Part shown: positions 53,704 to 63,131 of the stretch, one piece after another | Position numbering within the stretch: position 1 is the first letter of the stretch | Layout: every line of letters begins with the position of its first letter | DNA from: Bacteroidota bacterium | GTDB lineage: Bacteria; Bacteroidota; Ignavibacteria; Ignavibacteriales; Melioribacteraceae | Reading direction: 5' to 3' | Length of the DNA stretch: 64,000 nucleotides | Assembly (NCBI GenBank): GCA_018829205.1 | Contig: JAHJUE010000031.1 | Span: forward strand, 1 to 64,000 | Notes under the pieces: generated by a model | What the model was told of the DNA's origin: nothing | The model's database searches: none | The model's input: the letters and a program-made list of their open reading frames with translations, nothing else | Program-made: the position numbers and the translations under genes

Positions 53704-54258
53704 ATGAACGCTTATATTAAAGATGCCCGTGAAAGAATGGATAAATCCATTGAAGCTTTCCGGCAGGAAATATCGAAAGTTAGAACCGGTAAAGCTACTA
53801 CTGCTCTTTTAGACGGAATAAAAATTAATTATTACGGTAATCCTACTCCAATAAACCAAACTGCAAACGTCTCCGTACTTGACGCTCATACATTATCAAT
53901 AACTCCTTGGGAAAAATCAATGGTCGGAGAAATAGATAAAGCAATTCTTATTGCCGATCTTGGACTAAATCCGGTAAATGACGGAACAAATATAAAGGTC
54001 CCGATTCCTCCGCTTACCGAAGAAAGAAGAAAAGATATGGTGAAACTTGTGAAAAAATTTGGAGAAGATGCCAAAATTGCGATAAGAAACGTAAGACGCG
54101 ACGCGAATGATCATTTAAAAAGACAGGAAAAAGAAAAAGAGATTTCCGAAGACCAGAGGCACGGTTTTGAAAAGGAAGTGCAGGATATAACGGACGGGCA
54201 TATTTCTAAAATTGATGAAATGGTTAAACATAAAGAAAAAGAAATTATGGAAGTCTAA
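53704..54258 (+). CDS. frr: Ribosome recycling factor
   Basis: A 184-aa factor that splits post-termination ribosomes with EF-G. MDKSIEAFRQEISKVRTGKA and the end DITDGHISKIDEMVKHKEKEIMEV are characteristic, and the length is the family norm (about 185). CCTGAGG precedes the ATG. Confidence 0.97.
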   Translation: MNAYIKDARERMDKSIEAFRQEISKVRTGKATTALLDGIKINYYGNPTPINQTANVSVLDAHTLSITPWEKSMVGEIDKAILIADLGLNPVNDGTNIKVPIPPLTEERRKDMVKLVKKFGEDAKIAIRNVRRDANDHLKRQEKEKEISEDQRHGFEKEVQDITDGHISKIDEMVKHKEKEIMEV

Positions 54259-54282
54259 TTAAAATAAAATATTATTTTTAGG

Positions 54283-54307
54283 AGCCGTCATTAATGACGG
54301 CTTTTTT
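54283..54307 (+). terminator. Terminator after frr
   Basis: The perfect palindrome AGCCGTCATTAATGACGGCT is followed by a T run. Confidence 0.9.
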
Positions 54308-54403
54308 GTTTTAATAATTATTCATATTTTTAATAAAGATTTTCTCATCTTATTAACATATTTTAGAGATGAGTTTTTTTAATTTTATTTTAAGAGGAGC
54401 AAA

Positions 54404-56659
54404 ATGAGTTTTAGTAAAGAAGATGCGCTAAAATATCACAGCGAAGGAAGAAAAGGTAAAATTGAAGTTATTGCTACAAAACCATGTTATACTTCAAGAG
54501 ACCTTTCACTCGCTTACTCACCGGGCGTTGCGGAACCTTGCCTTGAAATCGCAAAAAATGAAGATGATGTTTATCTCTATACCGCTAAAGGAAATCTAGT
54601 TGCCGTTGTTTCAAACGGTACTGCCGTATTAGGATTAGGTGATATTGGACCGGCTGCCGGTAAACCTGTAATGGAAGGAAAAGGTGTTTTATTCAAAAGA
54701 TTTGCCGATATAGATGTATTTGATATTGAGCTTAATACAAAGGATCCAAAAGAAATTATCCGCGCCGTACAGCTTCTCGAACCTACATTCGGCGGAATTA
54801 ATCTTGAAGATATTAAAGCACCTGAATGTTTTGAGATTGAAGAAGAACTTAAAAGAACAATGAACATTCCTGTTTTTCATGATGACCAGCATGGTACAGC
54901 AATTATTTCATGCGCCGCTTTAATGAACGCCGCGGAAGTAATAGGTAAAAAATTAAGCGATATGAGAATGGTAGTCTCCGGCGCGGGCGCTTCGGCTATT
55001 TCATGCTGTAATTTGTATATCAGCGCGGGCTTCAAACGTGAAAATATTTTTATGTTCGACTCAAAAGGATTAATTCACAAAGACAGAAATGACCTGAATA
55101 AATATAAAATACCTTTTGCCGGCGAACATAAATATGCTTCTTTAAAAGAAGCAATGAAGGGCGCAGATGTATTTGTTGGTTTGTCTAAACCTGATGTTAT
55201 TGACGCAAATATGGTTAAAAGTATGGCAAAGGATCCTATTGTTTTCGCAATGGCTAATCCCGATCCTGAAATTAAATATGAGATCGCGAAAGCTGCGCGT
55301 GAAGATGTTATAATGGCTACAGGAAGAAGCGATTATCCTAATCAAGTTAACAACGTACTCGGATTCCCGTTTATTTTTAGAGGCGCTTTGGACGTTAGAG
55401 CTAAAGCAATTAATGAAGAAATGAAAATGGCGGCCGTAAAAGCTTTGGCAAATCTTGCTAAAGAAAAGGTGCCTGAAGTTGTGCTTAATGCTTACGGCGG
55501 CGCAGAGTTTTCTTTCGGCAGAGAATATATAATTCCTAAACCGTTTGATCCAAGAGTGCTTTGGAATTTGGCCCCGGCTATTGCGAAAGCTGCAATGGAT
55601 ACTGGAGTTGCGCGTATTCAAATTACCGATTGGAAAGCCTACGAAGAAGAACTTAAAGAAAGATTGGGCTATTCAGAACACGTAATAAGAGTAATGGTAA
55701 GAAAAGCTCAAAAGAATCCTAAAAAAATTGTTTATCCTGAAGGTGATGAAGAAAAAATTATTCGCGCCGCAAATTCTGTTGCTAATGATAAAATTGCTAT
55801 ACCAATTTTATTAGGTAATAAAGAAATAATAAAAAATAAAATTATTGATTTAGGATATGATGAAAATTTATTCCAGATTGTTGACCCAAATAACTTTGAT
55901 AGAATTAGCGAATATGTTGATGATTTTTACGCTCTACGTCAAAGAAAAGGAATTACGAAACGCGATGCAAAAGAATTAATGAGTCAAAGAAATTATTTCG
56001 GCTCAATGATGGTTCGTAAAGGCGACGCGGATTCGTTGATCGGCGGATTAACAACTAATTACCCTAATACTATAAGACCCGCTCTACAAGTACTGGGTAT
56101 TAAAAAGAATGGTAATATTGTATCCGGACTTTATATTGTAATTATTAGAAGAAAAGTATATTTCTTCGCCGATACAACAGTCAACATTAATCCGACCGCA
56201 GAAGAACTTGCGGAAATTGCGATTAGTGCTGCCGATACAGTAAAAGAATTCGATATTGAACCTAAAGTAGCTATGCTTTCTTTCAGCAATTTCGGAAGCT
56301 CAAAACATCCGGAATCAGATAAGGTCGCAAAAGCTACAAGTATTGTAAAAGAAAGACGCCCTGATATTATTTGCGACGGCGAAATGCAGGCCGATACCGC
56401 GGTTGTTTCATCTATTATCGAAAAAGAATTTCCTTTCAGCAACTTAAAAGGAAACGCAAATGTTCTTGTATTCCCGAATTTAAGCGCCGGAAATATTGCG
56501 TATAAATTATTCGAAAGATTGACTTCTGCGACTGTTATAGGACCAATTTTAATGGGTCTTAGCAAACCTGTTCATGTTCTGCAGAAAGGCGCGTCGGTTG
56601 ACGATATAATTAAAATGACAGCAATCGCTGTTGTCGAAGCAAAACAAAGCCACAAATAA
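54404..56659 (+). CDS. maeB: NADP-dependent malic enzyme with phosphotransacetylase-like domain
   Basis: A 751-aa protein. The malic enzyme part (1-about 415) has [21 protein letters not shown], the catalytic [10 protein letters not shown] and the Rossmann site [15 protein letters not shown]. The C-terminal part (about 430-751) is the phosphate acetyltransferase-like regulatory domain typical of MaeB, with [12 protein letters not shown] and [13 protein letters not shown]. It turns malate into pyruvate and CO2 with NAD(P)+. AAGAGGAGC precedes the ATG. Confidence 0.95.
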   Translation: MSFSKEDALKYHSEGRKGKIEVIATKPCYTSRDLSLAYSPGVAEPCLEIAKNEDDVYLYTAKGNLVAVVSNGTAVLGLGDIGPAAGKPVMEGKGVLFKRFADIDVFDIELNTKDPKEIIRAVQLLEPTFGGINLEDIKAPECFEIEEELKRTMNIPVFHDDQHGTAIISCAALMNAAEVIGKKLSDMRMVVSGAGASAISCCNLYISAGFKRENIFMFDSKGLIHKDRNDLNKYKIPFAGEHKYASLKEAMKGADVFVGLSKPDVIDANMVKSMAKDPIVFAMANPDPEIKYEIAKAAREDVIMATGRSDYPNQVNNVLGFPFIFRGALDVRAKAINEEMKMAAVKALANLAKEKVPEVVLNAYGGAEFSFGREYIIPKPFDPRVLWNLAPAIAKAAMDTGVARIQITDWKAYEEELKERLGYSEHVIRVMVRKAQKNPKKIVYPEGDEEKIIRAANSVANDKIAIPILLGNKEIIKNKIIDLGYDENLFQIVDPNNFDRISEYVDDFYALRQRKGITKRDAKELMSQRNYFGSMMVRKGDADSLIGGLTTNYPNTIRPALQVLGIKKNGNIVSGLYIVIIRRKVYFFADTTVNINPTAEELAEIAISAADTVKEFDIEPKVAMLSFSNFGSSKHPESDKVAKATSIVKERRPDIICDGEMQADTAVVSSIIEKEFPFSNLKGNANVLVFPNLSAGNIAYKLFERLTSATVIGPILMGLSKPVHVLQKGASVDDIIKMTAIAVVEAKQSHK

Positions 56660-56665
56660 TTATAT

Positions 56666-56700
56666 ACGGGTTCGGGGGATTAATAATTTTCCGGACCCGT
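56666..56700 (+). terminator. Hairpin after maeB
   Basis: ACGGGTTCGG pairs with CCGGACCCGT, with one T-G pair, over 15 nt. Only a short T tract follows, so termination may be partial. Confidence 0.55.
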
Positions 56701-56806
56701 AACTTTTCACTACTCTTCTTGTCTAAACGAAGTTATCTTTATTTATTCCTACTTTCTACTTTATTATATTTATTAACTATATTTATGCTGGTTAACATTT
56801 TTATTG

Positions 56807-57448
56807 ATGAAAAACTTTAATCTACTTAAGAATGTATTCTATTTTAGCGGCAGTGCTTTATTATTTTTTGCCGGGATGGTAGTTTACGGCGTTGTTCTTA
56901 ATTTAAGGCATGTAACTCTTGATGAGGAAATGACAGCCAAAAACATAAGTTCTTTGAATGATGTTCATATTGTAGTTGACCGCTCGAACTTTTCGCTTGA
57001 TTTGTATTCGGATACAATATTGGTAAAAAGGTATAAAGCGGTTTTTGGTAAAAATAGAAGCAGCGTTAAAACTTCGGCTTTTGATTATGCAACTCCAATT
57101 GGCGAATACATAATTTGCAAAATTGATACAAACACACAGTACCATAAATTTTTTCAAATTAATTTTCCAAATATTAGAGATGCGGCCGAAGCTTTTAAAA
57201 ACGGATATATAAATAAAGAAGAGCACGACCTGATACTTAAATATTATAAAAAGAATGAATGCGCCCCAAAGCAGACGAGGCTTGGAGCAAATATAGGAAT
57301 TCAAGGTACGGGAAAATATAATTATATATTTAAAAATCTCCCCTTTGTTTTTAATTGGACTAATGGTTCAATTGCAATTAGCAACGAAAACATTGACGAA
57401 TTGTATAAAATAATTAAAATAGGTACGCCTGTAAAAATTACTAACTGA
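56807..57448 (+). CDS. YkuD-like (L,D-transpeptidase fold) protein, catalytic residues replaced
   Basis: A 213-aa membrane-anchored protein: one N-terminal helix (about 11-30), then a YkuD-type domain outside the membrane. VHIVVDRSNFSLDLYSD, VKRYKAVFGKN and the TPIGEYII block (97-104) fit the fold. In active enzymes the core has a His in IHG and a nucleophile Cys in SHGCIRL. Here they read IQG (Gln166) and NGSIAIS (Ser188), so transpeptidase activity is doubtful. ATG at 56807 is chosen over the adjacent TTG. Its stop overlaps the start of the Omp85 gene (TGATG). Confidence 0.7.
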   Translation: MKNFNLLKNVFYFSGSALLFFAGMVVYGVVLNLRHVTLDEEMTAKNISSLNDVHIVVDRSNFSLDLYSDTILVKRYKAVFGKNRSSVKTSAFDYATPIGEYIICKIDTNTQYHKFFQINFPNIRDAAEAFKNGYINKEEHDLILKYYKKNECAPKQTRLGANIGIQGTGKYNYIFKNLPFVFNWTNGSIAISNENIDELYKIIKIGTPVKITN

Positions 57449-59556
57449 TGAAATTAATTCTAAAAACTATTCCCGCAATTTTTATTTATTTCCTAACGCA
57501 GTTTAATTTTATAATTGCACAGGATGTTAATCCGTTTGAATTAAATAGTATTCAAATTATTGGTAATGAATCAATTGATGAAGAAGATTTATACATAGTC
57601 CTGGCTTCTCAAGAATCACCAGGATGGTTTTCTAAATTTGTCAATTCATTCAGCAGTTTCGGCGGCGAAGCTGTATATTTCGATTCATTGTTAATTCCGG
57701 CAGATCTCGACATTCTTAAAAGATATTACAGGCATAACGGTTTTTTTAATTCCCACTTTTCTTATAAATATGAAATCGATACTAAAAACAGAGATGTTAC
57801 GTTAACATACATTGTTCAGGAAGGAAAACCCATATTTTTTAACAACTTTATTATTTCCGGTATTGATAGTATTAGAGGCGATTTTATTTATGATATTCAA
57901 GAACTTGCAAAAATAGATACAACTGTTCGTTATTCGGGGGATCTGGTTCAAAAGAAAAGTGACGATATTTACAACTATCTGCGCGATAAAGGATTTATGC
58001 TCGCTTCGGTTGAAACGCCTGTAATAATTGTAGATACAATGAAACATAAAGTTGATGTTGAACTTCAGATAAAAACAGGAAGACGTTATATAATTGATAA
58101 AATTAATGTGCGGCGAACCGGTGAAACCAAAGAACTTGTTGAAGATGAATTACTCAAAACTATTGTAAATATTGATTCCGGAGATTATTATAGTTTTTAT
58201 AATTTGCGGAACGGACAAGTACGATTATATAGAACAGGGCTTTTTACAAACGTGCTTGTCTCGGGTGTAATTGCCGATACTGTCGCAGACAAAGTCCCGC
58301 TTTTAATCAGCGCGGATGTTGGAACTCTGCACGAAATTTCTCCCGAATTAATTATAAATAATGAAAACCAAGTTTTTAACCTGGGACTTGGAATTGGATT
58401 CACAAAAAAGAATTTTTTAGGAAGTGCAAGAAAATTTACTGTAAAAGCTTCATCGGCTGCGCAGGATATAACAGAGTTTTTAAGCAATCCGGCCATTTCC
58501 GATACTTCCATTTATGGTTATGCAGACGCACGTATTATACTTGAGCAACCCATTTTATTCGGCAAGTCAATTAATACCCGCTGGGAAAACTACATTACAT
58601 TACAGAAGAAAAAAAACGAATACAATCAAACTCTTTTCGGTACAAAACTTAGCTTTGATTTTGAGCTGCCTCAGTTTGTTTATGCTACCGGGATGCAGAC
58701 ATATTTTAATTGGGAAAATTCCAAATCAATCTTTACAGAAGATTATGTAAAAAATATATTAATCAGCGGCGGAATCCCTGATTCAATTGCTCAAATAAAT
58801 ACAACTCAATTTAAGGAAGATACCGGATTAGAACAGCAGTTAACAAATACGGTACTCGGACTGCAGTTAGTTGCTAGTAAAACTAATAATTTGACTTTCC
58901 CGACTCGGGGATATTCAATTTCAATACTCGCCGAAGACGGCAATTCAATAAGATATTTATTTGAAGAACTTACTAATACTCAATTTGACGGGCCGCAGTA
59001 TTATAAATTAATTGTCACTTCAACTTTATATTTGCCGTTATATTCCTCAATTGAAGATGCATTTGGATTGAAATTAAAAATCGGACATATAAGAACATAT
59101 TTCGGCGATAATATTCAAATACCCTTAAACCAAAGATTGTTTTCAGGCGGAAGCAACTCTATACGCGGCTGGAAATCGAGAGATCTTGCATCTGCGGAAG
59201 TTAATGAAGTAGGTGTCTCAAGTATTGACGATCTGCAGCAGATTTTATTAAGTGATATTAGTCCCGGCGGTTTTTTTACATTGGAAGGTACAATTGAAAC
59301 AAGGAACCGTCTGTTTGGTAAAATTGGGTCGGCCTTATTCATTGATTTTGGTAATACCTGGAACTCGTATAAAAATGTCCAACCAAATTCTATTGCCGTT
59401 GCGGCCGGTTTCGGATTAAGATACTATTCTGATTTCGTCCCATTCAGAATAGATTTCGGATTCAAAGTTTATGATCCTTCAAACAGAAAAAGTTTTTTAA
59501 AGAAAAGTTTTTTTGATATAATGCAGTTCCATTTGGGAATTGGAGAAGCATTCTAA
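57448..59556 (+). CDS. Omp85-family outer-membrane protein (BamA/TamA-like)
   Basis: A 702-aa barrel protein. The signal peptide (1-25, ending IIAQ) is followed by POTRA-type domains (about 28-290; repeated beta-alpha units such as LDILKRYYRHNGFFNSHF and DDIYNYLRDKGFMLASVE). The C-terminal 16-strand-type barrel carries the lock motif SNSIRGWKSRDLAS near residue 570. It could insert or move outer-membrane proteins. Translational coupling to the YkuD-like gene suggests they work together. Confidence 0.88.
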   Translation: MKLILKTIPAIFIYFLTQFNFIIAQDVNPFELNSIQIIGNESIDEEDLYIVLASQESPGWFSKFVNSFSSFGGEAVYFDSLLIPADLDILKRYYRHNGFFNSHFSYKYEIDTKNRDVTLTYIVQEGKPIFFNNFIISGIDSIRGDFIYDIQELAKIDTTVRYSGDLVQKKSDDIYNYLRDKGFMLASVETPVIIVDTMKHKVDVELQIKTGRRYIIDKINVRRTGETKELVEDELLKTIVNIDSGDYYSFYNLRNGQVRLYRTGLFTNVLVSGVIADTVADKVPLLISADVGTLHEISPELIINNENQVFNLGLGIGFTKKNFLGSARKFTVKASSAAQDITEFLSNPAISDTSIYGYADARIILEQPILFGKSINTRWENYITLQKKKNEYNQTLFGTKLSFDFELPQFVYATGMQTYFNWENSKSIFTEDYVKNILISGGIPDSIAQINTTQFKEDTGLEQQLTNTVLGLQLVASKTNNLTFPTRGYSISILAEDGNSIRYLFEELTNTQFDGPQYYKLIVTSTLYLPLYSSIEDAFGLKLKIGHIRTYFGDNIQIPLNQRLFSGGSNSIRGWKSRDLASAEVNEVGVSSIDDLQQILLSDISPGGFFTLEGTIETRNRLFGKIGSALFIDFGNTWNSYKNVQPNSIAVAAGFGLRYYSDFVPFRIDFGFKVYDPSNRKSFLKKSFFDIMQFHLGIGEAF

Positions 59557-59570
59557 CTTTCGGAAAATAT

Positions 59571-60317
59571 ATGAATAAAATATCTGTTACAATAATAACT
59601 TTTAACGAAGAAGATAATATTGAAGATTGTTTAAAATCTGTTCAATGGGCAGAAGAAATTATTCTAGTTGATTCCGGAAGTTCAGACGCTACGGTGGAAA
59701 TTTCTAAAAAATATACCGATAAGATTTACTTCAATAAATGGCAAGGATTCGCAAATCAAAAATCATTCGCGCTCGAAAAAGCGCTAAACGAATGGGTGCT
59801 AAGTATTGACGCGGATGAAAGAATCACTCCCGAGTTAAAAGATGAAATCTTAAACTCTGATCTTAGTTCCGCGGAAGGTTATTATATTCACCGTAAAAAT
59901 TACTTTCTTGATAAGGTTATTAAATACTGCGGATGGGGAAGTGATTTCCAGCTTAGATTATTCAGAAAGAGTAAAACTAAATTAACTGAACGTCTTGTGC
60001 ATGAAGGATTTATTGTCGACGGTAAAACATCGAAACTCAACAATCAGATGATTCATTTAACTCATACCGATCTAAAAAAAACCTTTTCCAAAATAAATGA
60101 TTATTCAACACTTGAAGCCGTCGAAAAACATAAAAGGAAAAATATTAACGGATTTACTATGATCCTATATCCGTTAATTGCTTTCATTCAACATTATATT
60201 TTCAGAAAAGGATTTCTTGACGGAGTGCACGGATTAATGGTTTCAATTAATCACGCAATGACAAAACTTCAAGTTTATATGAAAATTTGGGAAATTAATA
60301 AGGTTAAAAGGAAATAG
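59571..60317 (+). CDS. Family 2 glycosyltransferase (WaaE/KdtX-like)
   Basis: A 248-aa enzyme. SVTIITFNEEDNIEDCL, ILVDSGSSDATVEI and the DXD-type SIDADERITPELKDEI are the GT2 hallmarks, and LRLFRK and RLVHEGF fit the lipopolysaccharide-core type. A C-terminal hydrophobic segment (about 195-215) suggests membrane contact. Fifteen bp after the Omp85 gene. Confidence 0.88.
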   Translation: MNKISVTIITFNEEDNIEDCLKSVQWAEEIILVDSGSSDATVEISKKYTDKIYFNKWQGFANQKSFALEKALNEWVLSIDADERITPELKDEILNSDLSSAEGYYIHRKNYFLDKVIKYCGWGSDFQLRLFRKSKTKLTERLVHEGFIVDGKTSKLNNQMIHLTHTDLKKTFSKINDYSTLEAVEKHKRKNINGFTMILYPLIAFIQHYIFRKGFLDGVHGLMVSINHAMTKLQVYMKIWEINKVKRK

Positions 60318-60412
60318 CCTTCCCAAAATTTGATTTTTGCAGCCAACCATTTAACTTTGATTGAACACATTTATTCATTAAATTTAAGGCTACTTTTTTA
60401 GAGGATTGTTTT

Positions 60413-61288
60413 ATGATTTATAGTATGACCGGTTTCGGCAAATCTTCATTTCAGGAAAACGGATTTGCAATAGAAACTGAGATTAGAAGCGTTAACAGCC
60501 GTTTTCTTGATTTATCGATAAAATTGCCCAGAAATTATTCGAATCGTGAACTTGAAATAAGAGAACTTGTAAGAAAACAAATAAAACGCGGTAAAATATC
60601 ATTAAGCATTTACAGCAAAAAAGATAACGGTGAATCAAAATTTGCGGAAATTGACGAACAGAATCTTCAAAATGTAATCAGTTTTCTCGAAAAAATAAAA
60701 AATGTTTCCGGCGCGCAAGGTGAAATTTCTCTTGATAATATACTGGCTTTCCAAAATTATTTTTTAGCCGATACTTCTGACGAATCGGAAATTGAAATTG
60801 AACTAATTAAAAAATCAGTTCTGATCTCTGTCGAAAATTTGCAGCAAATGAGACAGCAAGAAGGGGAAGCGTTAAAAATTGATCTCCTCGAAAGAATTGA
60901 GACAATTAAAAACTTTGTGGAAAAAATTGTTAATAAAAGCCCGGAATCTGTTGAAACATACTTTAACAAAATTAAAGAAAAAGCTAAACAGCTTGTTAAG
61001 GATATTACCGAATACAGCGACAGACTTGAAATGGAATTAGCATTGCTTTCGGAGAAATCAGATGTGACAGAAGAATGCGTTAGATTAAAAAGTCATATAG
61101 AAATATTTATTGATACGTTAAACAGCAGCGACGAAGTCGGAAGAAAATTAAATTTTATTTCGCAGGAAATGAACAGAGAAGCAAATACAATTAATAGCAA
61201 ATCTCTATCTGTTGAAATTTCACATTTAGGAATTGGAATTAAAGAAGAGCTGGAAAAAATCCGGGAACAAATTCAAAATATTGAGTAG
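60413..61288 (+). CDS. YicC-family RNA-processing protein
   Basis: A 291-aa protein. MIYSMTGFGKSSF opens it, SVNSRFLDLSIKLPR follows, and the C-terminus FISQEMNREANTINSKS is the DUF1732 part. YicC is an endoribonuclease-type protein involved in small-RNA turnover. It lies 5 bp upstream of gmk, the common order. Confidence 0.93.
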   Translation: MIYSMTGFGKSSFQENGFAIETEIRSVNSRFLDLSIKLPRNYSNRELEIRELVRKQIKRGKISLSIYSKKDNGESKFAEIDEQNLQNVISFLEKIKNVSGAQGEISLDNILAFQNYFLADTSDESEIEIELIKKSVLISVENLQQMRQQEGEALKIDLLERIETIKNFVEKIVNKSPESVETYFNKIKEKAKQLVKDITEYSDRLEMELALLSEKSDVTEECVRLKSHIEIFIDTLNSSDEVGRKLNFISQEMNREANTINSKSLSVEISHLGIGIKEELEKIREQIQNIE

Positions 61289-61293
61289 TAAAA

Positions 61294-61860
61294 TTGCATA
61301 TAAATAAAGGAAGATTATTAGTATTCTCGGCACCCAGCGGTGCCGGAAAAACAACAATTGTAAGAGATATTCTTAAAAAATATCCCAAACTTGTTTTTTC
61401 AATTTCTGCGACTACGCGTAGACCCCGAAACGTAGAAAAAGAGGGAAAAGACTACTTTTTCATTACCGAAGAGGAGTTTAAAAACAAGATTGATAAAAAT
61501 GAATTTGTAGAATGGGAAAAATTTTACGATTATTACTACGGCACTCTTAAAAGTTTTGTAAATCACGAAATAGATGCCGGTAATAATGTGGTTTTGGAAG
61601 TAGATGTTAAAGGCGCGGTTAAAATCAAAGAATCATATCCCGATGCTGTCCTTATTTTTGTTTCTCCTCCAAGTTTTGATGTATTATCAAGCAGACTTAT
61701 AAATAGGAATACGGAAACAAAAGAAGATTTAAAGAAACGAATTGAACGCGCGGAAATGGAAATGAGTTATAAAGATAAATTTGACCATGTTGTTCTAAAC
61801 GATGATTTGGAAAAAGCAAAAATTGACGCGGAAATAATTATAAAGAAATATATAAATTAG
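61294..61860 (+). CDS. gmk: Guanylate kinase
   Basis: A 188-aa enzyme making GDP from GMP. The P-loop is SAPSGAGKTT and the GMP-binding stretch is SATTRRPRNVEKEGKDYFF. The start is TTG at 61294, the only codon that keeps the short strand before the P-loop. No clear ribosome site is seen, but it overlaps the yicC end region, so translation may be coupled. Confidence 0.95.
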   Translation: MHINKGRLLVFSAPSGAGKTTIVRDILKKYPKLVFSISATTRRPRNVEKEGKDYFFITEEEFKNKIDKNEFVEWEKFYDYYYGTLKSFVNHEIDAGNNVVLEVDVKGAVKIKESYPDAVLIFVSPPSFDVLSSRLINRNTETKEDLKKRIERAEMEMSYKDKFDHVVLNDDLEKAKIDAEIIIKKYIN

Positions 61861-61871
61861 GAGGTTATAAT

Positions 61872-62180
61872 ATGAGCAATCGAATAATCCCGATCGATTT
61901 AAGAAGAGTCGAAGAAGTTGCTTCAAATGTCTACGAAGCAATTATTGTCGCTTCAAAAAAAGCCAGAGTTATTAATGACGAGAACAGGCTCGAATATAAT
62001 ACAATACTGAATTCATTAGCTATTGGCACTGATGACGATTTCGAAGAAAAAGAGAATCCGGATCAGCTAAAAGCCGCTCTTGAATTTGAAAAACGTCCGA
62101 AACCTCATTTGCAGGCAATGGATCAGCTGTTAAATAAAAATGTTGAATTCAGATACAAAGAAACTGAAACTCAAGAATAA
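61872..62180 (+). CDS. rpoZ: RNA polymerase omega subunit-like protein
   Basis: A 102-aa protein. VASNVYEAIIVASKKARVIND matches the RpoZ core helix pair, and the gene follows gmk in the standard gmk-rpoZ order, with a strong AGGAGG before the ATG. The rest is divergent. It aids polymerase assembly. Confidence 0.85.
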   Translation: MSNRIIPIDLRRVEEVASNVYEAIIVASKKARVINDENRLEYNTILNSLAIGTDDDFEEKENPDQLKAALEFEKRPKPHLQAMDQLLNKNVEFRYKETETQE

Positions 62181-62202
62181 TTGCAGATAAGTCTTATTTA
62201 TT

Positions 62203-62233
62203 AAGCGGGAAAATCCTTTTTTCCCGCTTTTTT
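62203..62233 (+). terminator. Terminator after rpoZ
   Basis: AAGCGGGAAAA pairs with TTTTCCCGCTT and a T run follows. Confidence 0.9.
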
Positions 62234-62361
62234 ATTTTAAAAGTTATCCTAATCTCAACATTTTCTTTTTTTAGAATTTCATTTAATTTTTTTTGTTGTC
62301 GAATTTATTATCTTTCTCATCCGACTTTCTAAACCGTAATACATTCTGCCGGGACAAAATT

Positions 62362-63120
62362 TTGAGCGATATAAATAGATTAATAATTGAAGCTATTAAG
62401 GACCAGAAAGAAATTTTTGGCGATTATTTGTTTGAACAAACACGGATTCATATTTCAGAAGTTCAAACCGGAACAGCGAAAGAAATTGTGAATTTGAACC
62501 AACCTATAATGACAGCGGGCAATTTTGTGGAAAATACTCTTATACAGGAAGAATGGCAGAAGTCAAATTCTCTTAAAGAATTAGACGCAAAAATTAATAC
62601 ATGCCAAAAATGCGGACTCGGTAAAACAAGAACAAATTTTGTTTTCGGTGTCGGAAACCCTAATGCCGATGTTATGATTATCGGCGAAGCCCCCGGCGCG
62701 GATGAAGATGCAAAAGGCGAACCTTTTGTAGGAAGAGCAGGCAAATTATTAAATGATATTTTAAAAGCAATTAGTTTTGAAAGAGAAGAAGTTTTTATTG
62801 CCAACATTCTAAAATGCAGACCTCCGAACAATAGAAACCCTCTTGCCGAAGAAATGACTACATGCATTCCGTATCTGAAAAAACAGATTGACCTTGTTAA
62901 GCCTAAATTAATTCTGTGTTTGGGATTGGTTGCCGCGGGCGGAATTTTACAGCTGAAACTTTCACTTACTAAAATGCGCGGCAATGTTTATGAGTTTAAC
63001 GGCGTTAAAACAATGGTAACTTATCATCCGGCTGCATTGTTAAGAAATCCGAATTGGAAAAAAGGATGCTGGGAAGATGTACAGAAATTTAGAAAACTTT
63101 ACGACGAATTAAAAAAGTAA
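62362..63120 (+). CDS. Uracil-DNA glycosylase, family 4-type with Fe-S site
   Basis: A 252-aa DNA-repair enzyme that removes uracil. The Fe-S Cys are in CQKCG (first pair), ILKCRPPNNR and TTCIPYL. The active motif is IIGEAPGADEDAKGEPFVGRAG, and the late TYHPAALLRNP matches the family. The start is TTG at 62362 (MSDINRL); an earlier TTG at 62293 gives a 275-aa form with an unusual lead. Confidence 0.88.
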   Translation: MSDINRLIIEAIKDQKEIFGDYLFEQTRIHISEVQTGTAKEIVNLNQPIMTAGNFVENTLIQEEWQKSNSLKELDAKINTCQKCGLGKTRTNFVFGVGNPNADVMIIGEAPGADEDAKGEPFVGRAGKLLNDILKAISFEREEVFIANILKCRPPNNRNPLAEEMTTCIPYLKKQIDLVKPKLILCLGLVAAGGILQLKLSLTKMRGNVYEFNGVKTMVTYHPAALLRNPNWKKGCWEDVQKFRKLYDELKK

Positions 63121-63131
63121 TTGAATAAACT

